A stretch of DNA of 64,000 nucleotides from UMGS1958 sp045542415. GTDB lineage: Bacteria; Bacillota; Clostridia; UBA1381. A program made the translations under genes and the position numbers. Each line of letters starts with the position of its first letter. Positions within the stretch are counted from its first letter, which is position 1. The stretch is taken from positions 36,591-100,590 of the forward strand of contig JAZQKZ010000066.1 in NCBI GenBank assembly GCA_045542415.1. The letters are read 5' to 3'. The notes under the pieces are model-generated. The model ran no database searches. It saw only the letters and a program-made list of their open reading frames with translations, and was not told the DNA's origin. This document shows, in pieces, positions 44,258 through 52,756 of this stretch.

Positions 44258-44286
44258 TTGACTTGAGCAAAAATATACGATAAAAT
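44258..44286 (+). promoter_or_regulatory. Promoter of a candidate small RNA
   Basis: TTGACT - 17 bp - TAAAAT, beginning right at the end of the tRNA terminator T-run. Confidence 0.6.
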
Positions 44287-44292
44287 AATAGC

Positions 44293-44396
44293 TGAAGATT
44301 TTTATCAAATCTTCAATGATTTCGGCTACAGCCTTGACAATAAGTAATGCAGTCAGGACATTTTGCATACTTTCGTTTTAAGGCTGTGTTTTTTTA
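44293..44396 (+). ncRNA. Candidate ~105-nt small RNA
   Basis: Starting ~7 nt after a -10 box and ending in a T7 run. Predicted elements are a GAAGATT/AATCTTC hairpin (44294-44314), then ACAGCCTT (44328-44335) pairing with AAGGCTGT (44380-44387) around an inner ATGCA/TGCAT stem. No start codon with a ribosome binding site lies within. It does not look like 4.5S, 6S, tmRNA or RNase P RNA. Existence is inferred from promoter plus terminator. Confidence 0.45.
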
Positions 44397-44417
44397 TTTG
44401 TTATCGGTAAATTCCTC

Positions 44418-44446
44418 TTGTAAATATCCGCATGATATGGTACAAT
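44418..44446 (+). promoter_or_regulatory. Promoter of the DUF1292 gene
   Basis: TTGTAA - 17 bp - TACAAT, ~54 bp before the start codon at 44501. Confidence 0.7.
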
Positions 44447-44500
44447 ATAAGTAAGAAGACAGGTGAGCGGACAGCCTGTATAAAAAGGAGGAACGGAACA

Positions 44501-44779
44501 ATGAACAATGAAGAGCTTGATAACATCATCACACTGACCGGCGAAAACGGTGAAGATGAAAGCTTTGAATTTCTTGACCTGATTGAGCTGGACGGAGACG
44601 AATATGTGGTTCTTCTCCCCTGCGATGATGAAGAGGGTATGGTTGTAATACTCAAGGTTGAGGACTCAGGCGATGAAGAAAACGAAAACTATGTCAGTGT
44701 CGAGGATGAAGCGACACTTTACAAGGTTTTTGATACTTTCAAGAACAAGTTTAAGGATGAATTTGATTTTGAAGATTAA
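44501..44779 (+). CDS. DUF1292 family protein
   Basis: 92 residues from the ATG at 44501, preceded by AAGGAGG. Very acidic (many Glu/Asp), with the DUF1292 pattern ITLTGENGEDESFEFLDLIE, then EYVVLLP and VVILKVEDSGDE. Small Firmicutes protein of unknown function; in other genomes it is often near yrrK/ruvX-type genes, which are absent here. Confidence 0.88.
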   Translation: MNNEELDNIITLTGENGEDESFEFLDLIELDGDEYVVLLPCDDEEGMVVILKVEDSGDEENENYVSVEDEATLYKVFDTFKNKFKDEFDFED

Positions 44780-44783
44780 ACGG

Positions 44784-44820
44784 GAGAGAGGGTGACATTC
44801 ACTGAATGTCACCCTCTCAT
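44784..44820. terminator. Bidirectional terminator between the DUF1292 gene and folA
   Basis: Perfect 15-bp stem GAGAGGGTGACATTC / GAATGTCACCCTCTC with a 3-nt loop between convergent genes. Confidence 0.85.
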
Positions 44821-44821
44821 T

Positions 44822-45286
44822 TTATTTCGCCACGTTTTTTATATAAGTATCAAAGCTGTATTTTATTCCCTCATATTCTTTTTCTTCACTCTCTATCAGT
44901 TCCCAGCCATCACCCAACGGCGGCATAAATGTATCTGCATTACCGTCAATATCCACTCTTGTAATATAGGCAGTATCACATTTGTCAAGCAAAAGCGAAT
45001 AAATCTCACCGCCGCCTATAACGATCACATCATCATCAAGCTCCTCCGGATCGCGACATACAGTTACCCCCTCGGCACTAAAATCCTTATTTCGGGTAAG
45101 CACAATGTTTTTTCTGCCCGGCAGCGGCCTTGAGCCGGGAAGCGACTCAAGCGTTTTTCTGCCCATAACAATGGTTTTGCCCATTGTCACAGCTTTAAAA
45201 CGCTGCATATCCTCCGGGATATGCAGCAGTAAATTTCCGTTTTTTCCAATGCCCCAATTACGGTCGGCATTTGCAATTAATTTCAT
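44822..45286 (-). CDS. folA: Dihydrofolate reductase
   Basis: 154 residues. DHFR marks: ANADRNWGIGKNGNLLLHIP (NADPH and folate pocket, with Glu-Asp at PEDMQRF), TIVMGRKTLESLPG and VIGGGEIYSLLL. Reduces dihydrofolate to tetrahydrofolate. It lies 125 nt downstream of a ThyX-like gene, the classic partner of folate recycling; the gap shows no clear promoter. Confidence 0.96.
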   Translation of the reverse strand: MKLIANADRNWGIGKNGNLLLHIPEDMQRFKAVTMGKTIVMGRKTLESLPGSRPLPGRKNIVLTRNKDFSAEGVTVCRDPEELDDDVIVIGGGEIYSLLLDKCDTAYITRVDIDGNADTFMPPLGDGWELIESEEKEYEGIKYSFDTYIKNVAK

Positions 45287-45411
45287 TCCGACTATTCAAT
45301 CCTTTCACAACTAAAAGGCTGAAAGAAATTTTCGCAGATTACTGTTTTAAAAGGTGACGGCGTACATGCAGTACTCCGAACCTTGAAAAATAGTGAAACG
45401 CAAAAATTTAT

Positions 45412-46065
45412 TCAGGCTTCAAGCTCATCAATAAAGATAAGCTCCTGTGCATACGGCAATGTCCTTGCCCAGTCAATGAATGCAACTGACCACTCAGTAA
45501 GCTTATGGAAGCGTCTTTGTCCCTTGCTGCACATTGCAAGCAGATTTTCATAGGTCATTGTAACGGTTCTTGTCTGATTCCATGATGAGGGCAGCCAGCG
45601 GATAAGCTCTTTCCAATATTTCTTGTCCTTTGTTTCAAGATATGTCTGTCGCATTTCTTCAAGAAATGCAATATGCTTGTCAAGAACATCGCCAAGCCTG
45701 TTTTCACCGTACATTAATGACGGCTCATAATCATCCACCTCAAAGCATGACAAGTCAATCGGTGTGCTTGCAAGCTTATGCATTGTTGATGTACTGTTGG
45801 CAACCGTACCCACCTTGTAGGTATCAAATTCCTTCCACCAATAAAGCGGAGCTGTTATATCCACCGATACCGTAATCTGGCGCATGAATTTTCTATGCTC
45901 TGAGCCGGCACGGATAAGACGCTGACAAAGTCCGAGATCGTTTTCTCCGATTATAACCCTGCCGTTTTCCTCAACCGTATCATTCTTTGCCCACGATTCA
46001 AGCGGATTTCTCATTCCGTGCAAGGCACGCCTGAAGCCGTAAACCTCTGTATTTTCAAATTTCAT
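45412..46065 (-). CDS. ThyX-fold protein without the ThyX signature
   Basis: 217 residues. Segment order resembles flavin-dependent thymidylate synthase: an EH...F helix (GSEHRKFMRQITVSVDITAP, ~54-73), the position of the RHRxxS motif (here WKEFDTYKVGTVANSTSTMH, ~77-96) and a C-terminal stretch WLPSSWNQTRTVTMTYENL followed by RRFHKLTEW. Nucleotide-binding RHR is replaced by DTYK, so standard dUMP/FAD chemistry is doubtful. Similar proteins occur in phages of Firmicutes as far as I recall. It follows the ABC-F gene by 11 nt and precedes folA. Fold assignment is by eye. Confidence 0.6.
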   Translation of the reverse strand: MKFENTEVYGFRRALHGMRNPLESWAKNDTVEENGRVIIGENDLGLCQRLIRAGSEHRKFMRQITVSVDITAPLYWWKEFDTYKVGTVANSTSTMHKLASTPIDLSCFEVDDYEPSLMYGENRLGDVLDKHIAFLEEMRQTYLETKDKKYWKELIRWLPSSWNQTRTVTMTYENLLAMCSKGQRRFHKLTEWSVAFIDWARTLPYAQELIFIDELEA

Positions 46066-46076
46066 ATTGTCACCTA

Positions 46077-47693
46077 TTAATTATTCTTCAATTCCTTACG
46101 CATTTCAATATACTCATCATAAGTACACATGCGGTCTATTATACTTCCGTCCGCCTGAATATCAATAATTCTGTTTGCAACGGTATTTACAAATTCATGG
46201 TCATGACATGCAAACACTACATTTCCCTTAAATGCTTTCAAGCCGTTATTAACTGCTGTAATTGATTCAAGGTCAAGATGGTTTGTCGGCTGATCAAGCA
46301 AGAGAACGTTTGAACCGTAGAGCATCATTCTTGAAAGCATACATCTTACCTTCTCGCCTCCGGATAATACCTGTACTTCCTTATACACATCATCACCCGA
46401 GAAAAGCATTCTGCCCAAGAATCCTCTTATATATGTCTCGTTCTGTGTCTCAAAACCCTCCGGTGAGAACTGTCTGAGCCAGTCCATGAGGTTAAGCTTG
46501 CATCCGTCAAAATACTCTGAATTATCTTTCGGGAAATAGCTTCTTGAAGTACTTATACCCCACTTGATACCGCCCTCGTCCGGAGTATCCTCCTCAGCAA
46601 GTATCTTCATAAGTGCCGTTACGGCATGCTCATTTTCTCCGATAACGGCAATCTTGTCATCATGGTTCATTGTGAAGCTCACATTGTCCAGTACCTTTAC
46701 ACCGTCAACGGTTTTTGATATACCCTCCACGAACAGCAGATCCTTGCCCGCTTCACGATCCATATCAAAGCCTACAAACGGATAGCGTCTTGACGATGCC
46801 GGCATAGTTTCAACGGTAATCTTGTCAAGCATTTTCTTACGGCTTGTCGCCTGCTTTGACTTTGACTTATTCGCCGAGAAGCGCTGAATAAATGTCTGCA
46901 ATTCCTTGATTTTCTCTTCCGCTTTCTTATTCTGCTGCTTGAGCATTCTCTGCACCATCTGGCTCGACTCGTACCAGAACTCATAGTTACCCATATACAG
47001 CTTAACCTTTGTATAGTCAATATCTACAATATGCGTACATACCACGTTAAGGAAATATCTGTCATGCGATACTACGATAACCGTACCCTCGTAGTCAAGC
47101 AAAAAGTCCTCCAGCCATTCAATAGCCTGCAAATCAAGGTGGTTAGTAGGCTCGTCAAGAAGAATGATATCCGGATTACCGAAAAGTGCCTGTGCAAGAA
47201 GCACTTTCACCTTACTGTTACCGTCAAGCATTGACATTTCCTGATATAAAACACTCTCATCAAGTCCGAGTCCCTGAATAAGCTTTGAAACATCACTCTC
47301 CGCTTCCCAGCCGTTCATCTCTGCAAACTCACCCTCAAGCTCCGCCGCACGGAGACCGTCCTCATCCGAGAAATCCGGCTTTTCATAAAGTGCATCCTTT
47401 TCTTTCATTATATCATAGAGCTTCTTGTTGCCCATGATAACCGTATCAAGCACGCTGTAGCTGTCATATGCAAAGTGATCCTGCTTCAGCACTGACATAC
47501 GGCAGTTCGGGTCAATTGACACCTCGCCCGTTGTCGAGTCCAGCTCTCCTGATAATATTTTCAAAAACGTTGATTTTCCCGCACCGTTTGCTCCGATAAT
47601 ACCGTAGCAGTTGCCGGGAGTAAATTTCAGATTGACATCAGTAAACAGGTTCTGTCCACTGAAGTTTAAGCTTACATTTGTTACTGTAATCAT
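46077..47693 (-). CDS. ABC-F family ATPase with one degenerate ATP site
   Basis: 538 residues from the ATG at 47693 (MITVTNVSLNFSGQ), chosen because GGAG lies 6 nt upstream; an ATG four codons earlier overlaps that site. Two ABC domains joined by a helical linker. The first has Walker A GANGAGKST and DEPTNHLD but a broken signature (MLDGNSKVKV). The second has signature LSGGEKVR and DQPTNHLD but a broken Walker A (GENEHAVTALMK, no Lys). ABC-F proteins act on the ribosome E-site in translation rescue or antibiotic protection. No membrane domain. Confidence 0.94.
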   Translation of the reverse strand: MITVTNVSLNFSGQNLFTDVNLKFTPGNCYGIIGANGAGKSTFLKILSGELDSTTGEVSIDPNCRMSVLKQDHFAYDSYSVLDTVIMGNKKLYDIMKEKDALYEKPDFSDEDGLRAAELEGEFAEMNGWEAESDVSKLIQGLGLDESVLYQEMSMLDGNSKVKVLLAQALFGNPDIILLDEPTNHLDLQAIEWLEDFLLDYEGTVIVVSHDRYFLNVVCTHIVDIDYTKVKLYMGNYEFWYESSQMVQRMLKQQNKKAEEKIKELQTFIQRFSANKSKSKQATSRKKMLDKITVETMPASSRRYPFVGFDMDREAGKDLLFVEGISKTVDGVKVLDNVSFTMNHDDKIAVIGENEHAVTALMKILAEEDTPDEGGIKWGISTSRSYFPKDNSEYFDGCKLNLMDWLRQFSPEGFETQNETYIRGFLGRMLFSGDDVYKEVQVLSGGEKVRCMLSRMMLYGSNVLLLDQPTNHLDLESITAVNNGLKAFKGNVVFACHDHEFVNTVANRIIDIQADGSIIDRMCTYDEYIEMRKELKNN

Positions 47694-47732
47694 TATATTC
47701 TCCATTTCAAATAAAATAATATATACAGAGTT

Positions 47733-47761
47733 ATTATACTATGAAACACAAAAAAAATCAA
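47733..47761 (-). promoter_or_regulatory. Promoter of the ABC-F / ThyX-like transcript
   Basis: TTGATT - 17 bp - TATAAT on the minus strand. Confidence 0.78.
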
Positions 47762-47793
47762 CAACTATTTCCTTAAAACATAAGTTTTTATAT

Positions 47794-47823
47794 AAAAAGG
47801 AGACAGTTCTTAAAACCGCCTCC
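47794..47823 (-). terminator. Terminator of the 47845 small peptide gene
   Basis: GGAGGCGGTT / AACTGTCTCC hairpin (10 bp with two G-U pairs) followed by T5 on the minus strand. Confidence 0.8.
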
Positions 47824-47844
47824 TTCGTGCCTAAAAATATGTAA

Positions 47845-48027
47845 TTATTCAGCCAATGAAACATTTACATCCTGAATCTTAATTGTAGTTGTGGATGTTA
47901 CATTTGCATTATTGTACATGTATTCATTAAGCTGCTTCGCCGCATATGTTGCTTCACTTGCTGTTAATATATCCTCTTCCGCATCAAACAAAAGAACGTC
48001 AATCACCGGCGTACTGTATTTCTTCAT
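47845..48027 (-). CDS. Small peptide, second member of the MKKY...EEDILT family
   Basis: 60 residues. N-terminus MKKYSTPVIDVLLFDAEEDI followed by LTASEATYAAKQL matches the 32088-32282 peptide in M-K-K-Y, P, F-D and EEDILT-S; the tail is different and rich in Asn, Thr and Val. No Cys or signal peptide. It has its own consensus promoter, AGGAGG 10 nt before the ATG and a terminator, so it is very likely a real monocistronic gene. Function unknown. Confidence 0.8.
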   Translation of the reverse strand: MKKYSTPVIDVLLFDAEEDILTASEATYAAKQLNEYMYNNANVTSTTTIKIQDVNVSLAE

Positions 48028-48068
48028 GACACATCATCCTCCTACACATAGTCTATCTCAATAATATA

Positions 48069-48097
48069 ACTATATCACATTTTTTTCTAGTTGTCAA
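48069..48097 (-). promoter_or_regulatory. Promoter of the second small peptide
   Basis: TTGACA - 17 bp - TATAGT on the minus strand. Confidence 0.88.
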
Positions 48098-48212
48098 TTA
48101 ATTTATAAAAATTTTATTAAAACCCCAAAAAAACCATGCTGAATCGCTGATATATTACATATTTTTCATATTTTTATGCGTATTTATCATATTTATACTG
48201 TTTTTATGTTTT

Positions 48213-50081
48213 TCATATCCGGATAATCCTCACTTCATACGGCAAAATGACAAGTTCATCTCCGCTTTCCAGATGCTCCTCTTTGCAAACCGGTATAACA
48301 TTATGCGGATTATCTATGCTGTTTTCAGCGTCAAGCTCTGCCGATATCTGTGATACAATCACATCATCATCAATATGTCCGCCGACTGTTGCTATTTCAA
48401 GCTGCTTTTCCTCTGCCGATACGTTTACTATTTTTATGTACAGACCGTCATTATCTGTGGTGACCGATACATGTATATCTTCATCGTCACATATACTTTC
48501 AAGTAAAATATCTCCACAGTTACGCGAAAAAAGCTTTTGTACATAATAGCTCGGTGTTCCGTAAACAGTCAAATTATCAAACCAAATCAGATCCGGTCGC
48601 CACTGCTCATGACCCTCCTTTGCAAGAAGCGGAGCGTAGCACGACATCCACACATGGTCTGCATTTCTCTCCATCCCCGTCATGAATGCCGCCTCACACA
48701 AGGCACAGTAATAATTATTGCGTTTATCTTCTTTTTTTTCGGCACTGTGGCACGCATATTCGCCCGCAAACACCTTTGGCATTGTACGGTCATAATCATC
48801 GTAACGATGTACATTGTTTAAAAACCATTCGGGAGATTTATAAAAATGCTCATCTACCGCGAATGCTTTTTCCTTGTTCTTTTGCATCCATTGAACAGCA
48901 TAATCAAAATCTCTGCCCTCGCTGTTCCAACCGGCACTTGTTATTAATTTTATTTGCGGATATACCTCTTTTATTCTTTTTTCAAAGATTTCATAGCGTT
49001 CAAAGTACTCCTGCCCCCACTGCTCATTACCGATTCCTATATATTTGAGATCAAACGGTTCAGGATGTCCCATTTCCGACCTTATGTTACCCCACTTTGT
49101 ATCCACCGCACCGTTGGCAAATTCAATCAGGTCAAGTACGTCCTGAATATATTTATCCAGCTCATCAAGTTCAACGGTAAGTGCTTCATGCCACTGACAC
49201 GTCATTCCGCAGTTCATCACAGGAACAGGCTCCGCTCCTATATCCTCGCAGAAAAGAAAATACTCATAGAATCCAAGTCCCAATGACTGGAAATAATCTG
49301 CCGCATTGCCGCCGGGCATCTGATACTCATCAAGCTGCCAGCGGTTCTTATTGATTTTTCTTTCTTCTGCCGGTCCGATACTGTTTTTCCAATTATACAT
49401 CGAGTCAAAATCTCTACCCTCAACAATACAACCGCCCGGAAAACGCATAAATTTAGGATGCAGCTCCTTTATCATTTCTGCAATATCTGCACGCATACCG
49501 TTTTTTCTGTTTTTAAAGGTATCAACCGGGAACAGTGAAATGCAATCCATCTGCACCTTACCACCAAACGGCAATACAATTTCAAAGCATGCATGTGCCT
49601 TTGTAGCAGGCGAGCTCATCTCAAGGCTGTATTTCACCCAATCGGTTGTATCAATAATTTCCGAAGCCTCGCAAAAGCAGTGGTTCCCGTCAGAAAGTCT
49701 GAAAGAAAGTACAGTTTCCTCTTTTGCTCTTGCATAAAAGCTGAGGCGATAACGCCTGCCGGCATGTACGCCGATACCGTCACACCCGAAGCCGAGATTG
49801 CGTATTCCGCCGCCCTCTTCTGCCGTTATTTCTGCATAATGCGGATTAATCCGGTTATAGCAGCCGGTCTTTTTGATTTTCACCTTTGCCGAAAAGGCTT
49901 CCCAATCCGAAAAATGCATATTGTTACCATGCTCGCTATAAAAATATTCAAAAGAATTATTGGCGATAAGCTCGCCGTACAGACCGCCGTCTGCCGCACG
50001 GTTGATGTCTTCAAAGAATATGCCATAGAGCATAGGCGATATCGCTTTACCGGATTCGAGATTTATTGTAAGCTTTGACAT
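48213..50081 (-). CDS. GH51 alpha-L-arabinofuranosidase, cytoplasmic
   Basis: 622 residues without a signal peptide. N-terminal LYGIFFEDINRAADGGLYGE and NSFEYF, a carbohydrate-binding-like insertion (~90-190), then the TIM barrel with RFPGGCIVEG, acid/base Glu in YIGIGNEQWG and nucleophile Glu in KVFAGEYACH, and a C-terminal beta domain. It releases terminal arabinofuranose from arabinan or arabinogalactan oligosaccharides after import, fitting pectin side-chain use. Monocistronic. Confidence 0.96.
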   Translation of the reverse strand: MSKLTINLESGKAISPMLYGIFFEDINRAADGGLYGELIANNSFEYFYSEHGNNMHFSDWEAFSAKVKIKKTGCYNRINPHYAEITAEEGGGIRNLGFGCDGIGVHAGRRYRLSFYARAKEETVLSFRLSDGNHCFCEASEIIDTTDWVKYSLEMSSPATKAHACFEIVLPFGGKVQMDCISLFPVDTFKNRKNGMRADIAEMIKELHPKFMRFPGGCIVEGRDFDSMYNWKNSIGPAEERKINKNRWQLDEYQMPGGNAADYFQSLGLGFYEYFLFCEDIGAEPVPVMNCGMTCQWHEALTVELDELDKYIQDVLDLIEFANGAVDTKWGNIRSEMGHPEPFDLKYIGIGNEQWGQEYFERYEIFEKRIKEVYPQIKLITSAGWNSEGRDFDYAVQWMQKNKEKAFAVDEHFYKSPEWFLNNVHRYDDYDRTMPKVFAGEYACHSAEKKEDKRNNYYCALCEAAFMTGMERNADHVWMSCYAPLLAKEGHEQWRPDLIWFDNLTVYGTPSYYVQKLFSRNCGDILLESICDDEDIHVSVTTDNDGLYIKIVNVSAEEKQLEIATVGGHIDDDVIVSQISAELDAENSIDNPHNVIPVCKEEHLESGDELVILPYEVRIIRI

Positions 50082-50107
50082 TTTGTTTTCTCCTTATCTG
50101 AGCGTTT

Positions 50108-50120
50108 AATTATGGTTTAT
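50108..50120. repeat. Short copy of the dispersed TAATTATGGTTTAT motif
   Basis: TAATTATGGTTTAT-type sequence lying just downstream of the GH51 -10 box, inside the predicted 5' untranslated region. No GTTAGCACTT box. Confidence 0.45.
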
Positions 50121-50128
50121 TTGCCTAT

Positions 50129-50157
50129 ATTATACCACCACCTCACTATCAAGTCAA
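50129..50157 (-). promoter_or_regulatory. Promoter of the GH51 gene
   Basis: TTGACT - 17 bp - TATAAT on the minus strand. Confidence 0.85.
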
Positions 50158-50159
50158 GT

Positions 50160-50193
50160 AAAATACCACCTGCTTATACAGGCGGTATTTTCA
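50160..50193 (-). terminator. Terminator of the LRR surface protein gene
   Basis: AAAATACC(G)CCTG / CAGG(T)GGTATTTT hairpin right after the stop, T-run on the minus strand. Confidence 0.82.
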
Positions 50194-52491
50194 TCATTCA
50201 TCTATAACCTTACATTCACACAACGGCTGCGATTCATCTATACCGTCCCACAGCATTACCTTTACCGTATCAACATCACCCGATAACGCAATATCTTCTC
50301 CACTGTATATCACACTTTCTGCAAATCTTCCGTCTTTGTAGCCCGATACAATAACCGCATCCGTATCACACACATCATCGGCATTTACCGATACTATACA
50401 CTTATCACCGTCACGGTTTACTGTTGCACTGATTTCATAGGGATAGTTGTAATGTATCTCCTGTGCAAGCGGTAGCTGATTTCTTCCTATTATAATATTA
50501 TTCCAATCCTCTTCGCTGCCGGCATAGTATATATCCATCGGCGGCTCATCAAGATAAGCACCCGGATATACAGCCACAAATGCACACTCCCCGATTTCCG
50601 TTACACTTACGGGAATTATTACGCTCTCCAGCTCGTCACAGCCTGCAAATGTATAGCTTTCAATCGCTGTTACACCAGTTGGAATTTCTATTGCTTTCAA
50701 TGCACAGTTTGAAAATGCAGAGAATCCGATTTCCGTTACACCTTTCGGAATATTTACTTTTGTCAGGCTTGCACAATAGTCAAAAGCCCTGTTTCCTATT
50801 GATGTAACACCATCAGGAATTGTCACCTGTACAAGCTTGTCGGCATCTGCAAATAAATTTCTTTCAATTTTCTCAAGTTTCTCCGGCAGCACTACCTCTG
50901 TTAAAGAATCACAATACTGAAATGCACCCTCTCCGATTTGTGTAATGCTGTCCGGCAGATTTATTTCACTCATCTTCTGACAATTCTCGAATGCATGCCC
51001 GCCGATACTCAAAATCCCCTCCGGCAGAGCTACTCTTTCAAGCTTCATACCCCATGTGAATGCATTGTCACCTATCGCCGTCACCCCCGACGGGATAGTA
51101 TATTCATTTGAATTTCTGCCCATAGGATATTGCACCAGCTCTGTCTTATTCTTATTGAACAGCACTCCGTCAGCCGATGAATATGCCGGATTATCCTCAG
51201 CGGCAAATATGTTTTCCAGATTATCACAATCATAAATTGCTTCACTGTTCAGATTTACAAGCCCTTTTGGAATTTCTATCTCACTCATATCATCGCAGCA
51301 CCATATTGCAAGCCTGCCCATTGAGGTAACACTATCCGGAATTTTAATACTCTTTAAACTTTTACAAAGTCCGAATGCAACATCGCCTATATATGTAATA
51401 CCCTCTGCAATTTCAACATTTTCCAGCTTGTCACAATAATGGAATGCCGATGTCGGTATTCCCTCAAGCGTCGAGGGGATTTTTACGCTGACTAAATCAG
51501 CACAGTAGAATGCCATTTCTCCGATGCCGACAACACCCTCCGGAATAACAAGCTCACTAAACGCACATCCCGTAAACGCTTCATTTCCGATTACTTTAAG
51601 ACTGTCGGGAAGCCTTATATCGCTCAGGGAGCTACATGCAGAAAATGCCTCGTCCCCAATTGTCTCCAATCCGTCAGGTAAAGTCACCGCAATAATATCA
51701 TCACATTCTTCAAAAGCTCCGTCGCAGATATTCTTAACTCCGTCCGGAATCTCATACTCCGTAGCTCCCTTTGCACGGGGATACTGAATAAGCTCGCTCA
51801 TATCCGCATTGAATAACACACCGTCAACTGATTTGTAATTCGCATTATCCTCCGCAACGGTTATTTTCTTCATATTATAACAGCTACCAAATGCCTTATA
51901 GCCTATTTCCGTTACACCCGACGGAATTTCTGCTGAGCCGATACCTGCATTCATGAATGACTTTTCACCAATATATTCCACGCTGTCGGGAATTTCAAGC
52001 CCATATAGCTTAAAACAGTCATAAAAGGCTTTATCCTCAATACGCTTAACGCTGTCCGGCAGCGGATAATCATAGACTCTATCCCACATTCGGGGGGATT
52101 TTATAACCGAGGTCATCTCCTCATTATATAACACACCGCCATAGGCTTCATATACAGGATTTTCCTCTGCAACCGTAACCTCCTGTGCATAACCGAAATA
52201 TCCGAACATATCCGGATTTATCCATGACACACCCTCGCCAAATTCGATTACAGCCGCCTCATCCGTATAGCGGTTACTGTTCCATTGACCATCAAGCTCT
52301 TCTCTTTCGGAATACATTGCCCCGGTGCCGCTGATAATAAGCCGGTCATCCGAAAACTCGTATGTAAGATTTTCGCCGCAGCTTCCTGTTCTTCTTGTAT
52401 TTATTCCGCTCAAATCCAAGGCTCCTGCCGACATGGCATTCACCGTCAACGCACACAAGACAAGAACAGCCGATATTATCTTCTTTCTCAT
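50194..52491 (-). CDS. Secreted BspA-like leucine-rich repeat protein
   Basis: 765 residues from the ATG at 52491 (MRKKIISAVLVLC), with AAGGAGG 7 nt upstream; the ATG two codons earlier lies too close. Signal peptide, a head with GSCGENLTYEFSDDRL, then about 20 BspA/LRR_5-type repeats of the form I(P/L)(D/E)(G/S)VT.IG..AF..C..L (e.g. IPDGVTSIGNRAFDYCASL) and a short C-terminal domain. Two VLYN/VLFN insertions repeat in the series. Such proteins bind host or plant glycans or other cells; no anchor is visible. Confidence 0.92.
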   Translation of the reverse strand: MRKKIISAVLVLCALTVNAMSAGALDLSGINTRRTGSCGENLTYEFSDDRLIISGTGAMYSEREELDGQWNSNRYTDEAAVIEFGEGVSWINPDMFGYFGYAQEVTVAEENPVYEAYGGVLYNEEMTSVIKSPRMWDRVYDYPLPDSVKRIEDKAFYDCFKLYGLEIPDSVEYIGEKSFMNAGIGSAEIPSGVTEIGYKAFGSCYNMKKITVAEDNANYKSVDGVLFNADMSELIQYPRAKGATEYEIPDGVKNICDGAFEECDDIIAVTLPDGLETIGDEAFSACSSLSDIRLPDSLKVIGNEAFTGCAFSELVIPEGVVGIGEMAFYCADLVSVKIPSTLEGIPTSAFHYCDKLENVEIAEGITYIGDVAFGLCKSLKSIKIPDSVTSMGRLAIWCCDDMSEIEIPKGLVNLNSEAIYDCDNLENIFAAEDNPAYSSADGVLFNKNKTELVQYPMGRNSNEYTIPSGVTAIGDNAFTWGMKLERVALPEGILSIGGHAFENCQKMSEINLPDSITQIGEGAFQYCDSLTEVVLPEKLEKIERNLFADADKLVQVTIPDGVTSIGNRAFDYCASLTKVNIPKGVTEIGFSAFSNCALKAIEIPTGVTAIESYTFAGCDELESVIIPVSVTEIGECAFVAVYPGAYLDEPPMDIYYAGSEEDWNNIIIGRNQLPLAQEIHYNYPYEISATVNRDGDKCIVSVNADDVCDTDAVIVSGYKDGRFAESVIYSGEDIALSGDVDTVKVMLWDGIDESQPLCECKVIDE

Positions 52492-52568
52492 ACCCATACC
52501 TCCTTAAAAAGTACTCTCAACTATAAGACACACAGCACCGCAATTTTTATTCACTTTTTTATAATTTT

Positions 52569-52597
52569 TTTATATCACACCATACTTTTATGATCAA
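52569..52597 (-). promoter_or_regulatory. Probable promoter of the LRR gene
   Basis: TTGATC - 17 bp - TATAAA on the minus strand. Confidence 0.55.
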
Positions 52598-52695
52598 GCT
52601 GTGTTCATAGACCGCTTATATCAAAGCAAATTTGCCCAAAAATCCCCCAAGAGATATCTTCCTTGATAAAAATTCGACAATTATTAAAAAACCTA

Positions 52696-52724
52696 TTGCA
52701 AAATCACAAAAAACAATATATAAT
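52696..52724 (+). promoter_or_regulatory. Promoter of galE
   Basis: TTGCAA - 17 bp - TATAAT, ~32 bp before the start codon. Confidence 0.82.
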
Positions 52725-52756
52725 ATATAAGAAATCATTTTTCGGAGGAAATTATT

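Noticed and set aside
44293..44396. 4.5S (SRP) RNA as an identity for the small RNA
   Set aside because: It shares GTCAGG but lacks the GGAAG tetraloop region and the conserved internal loop.
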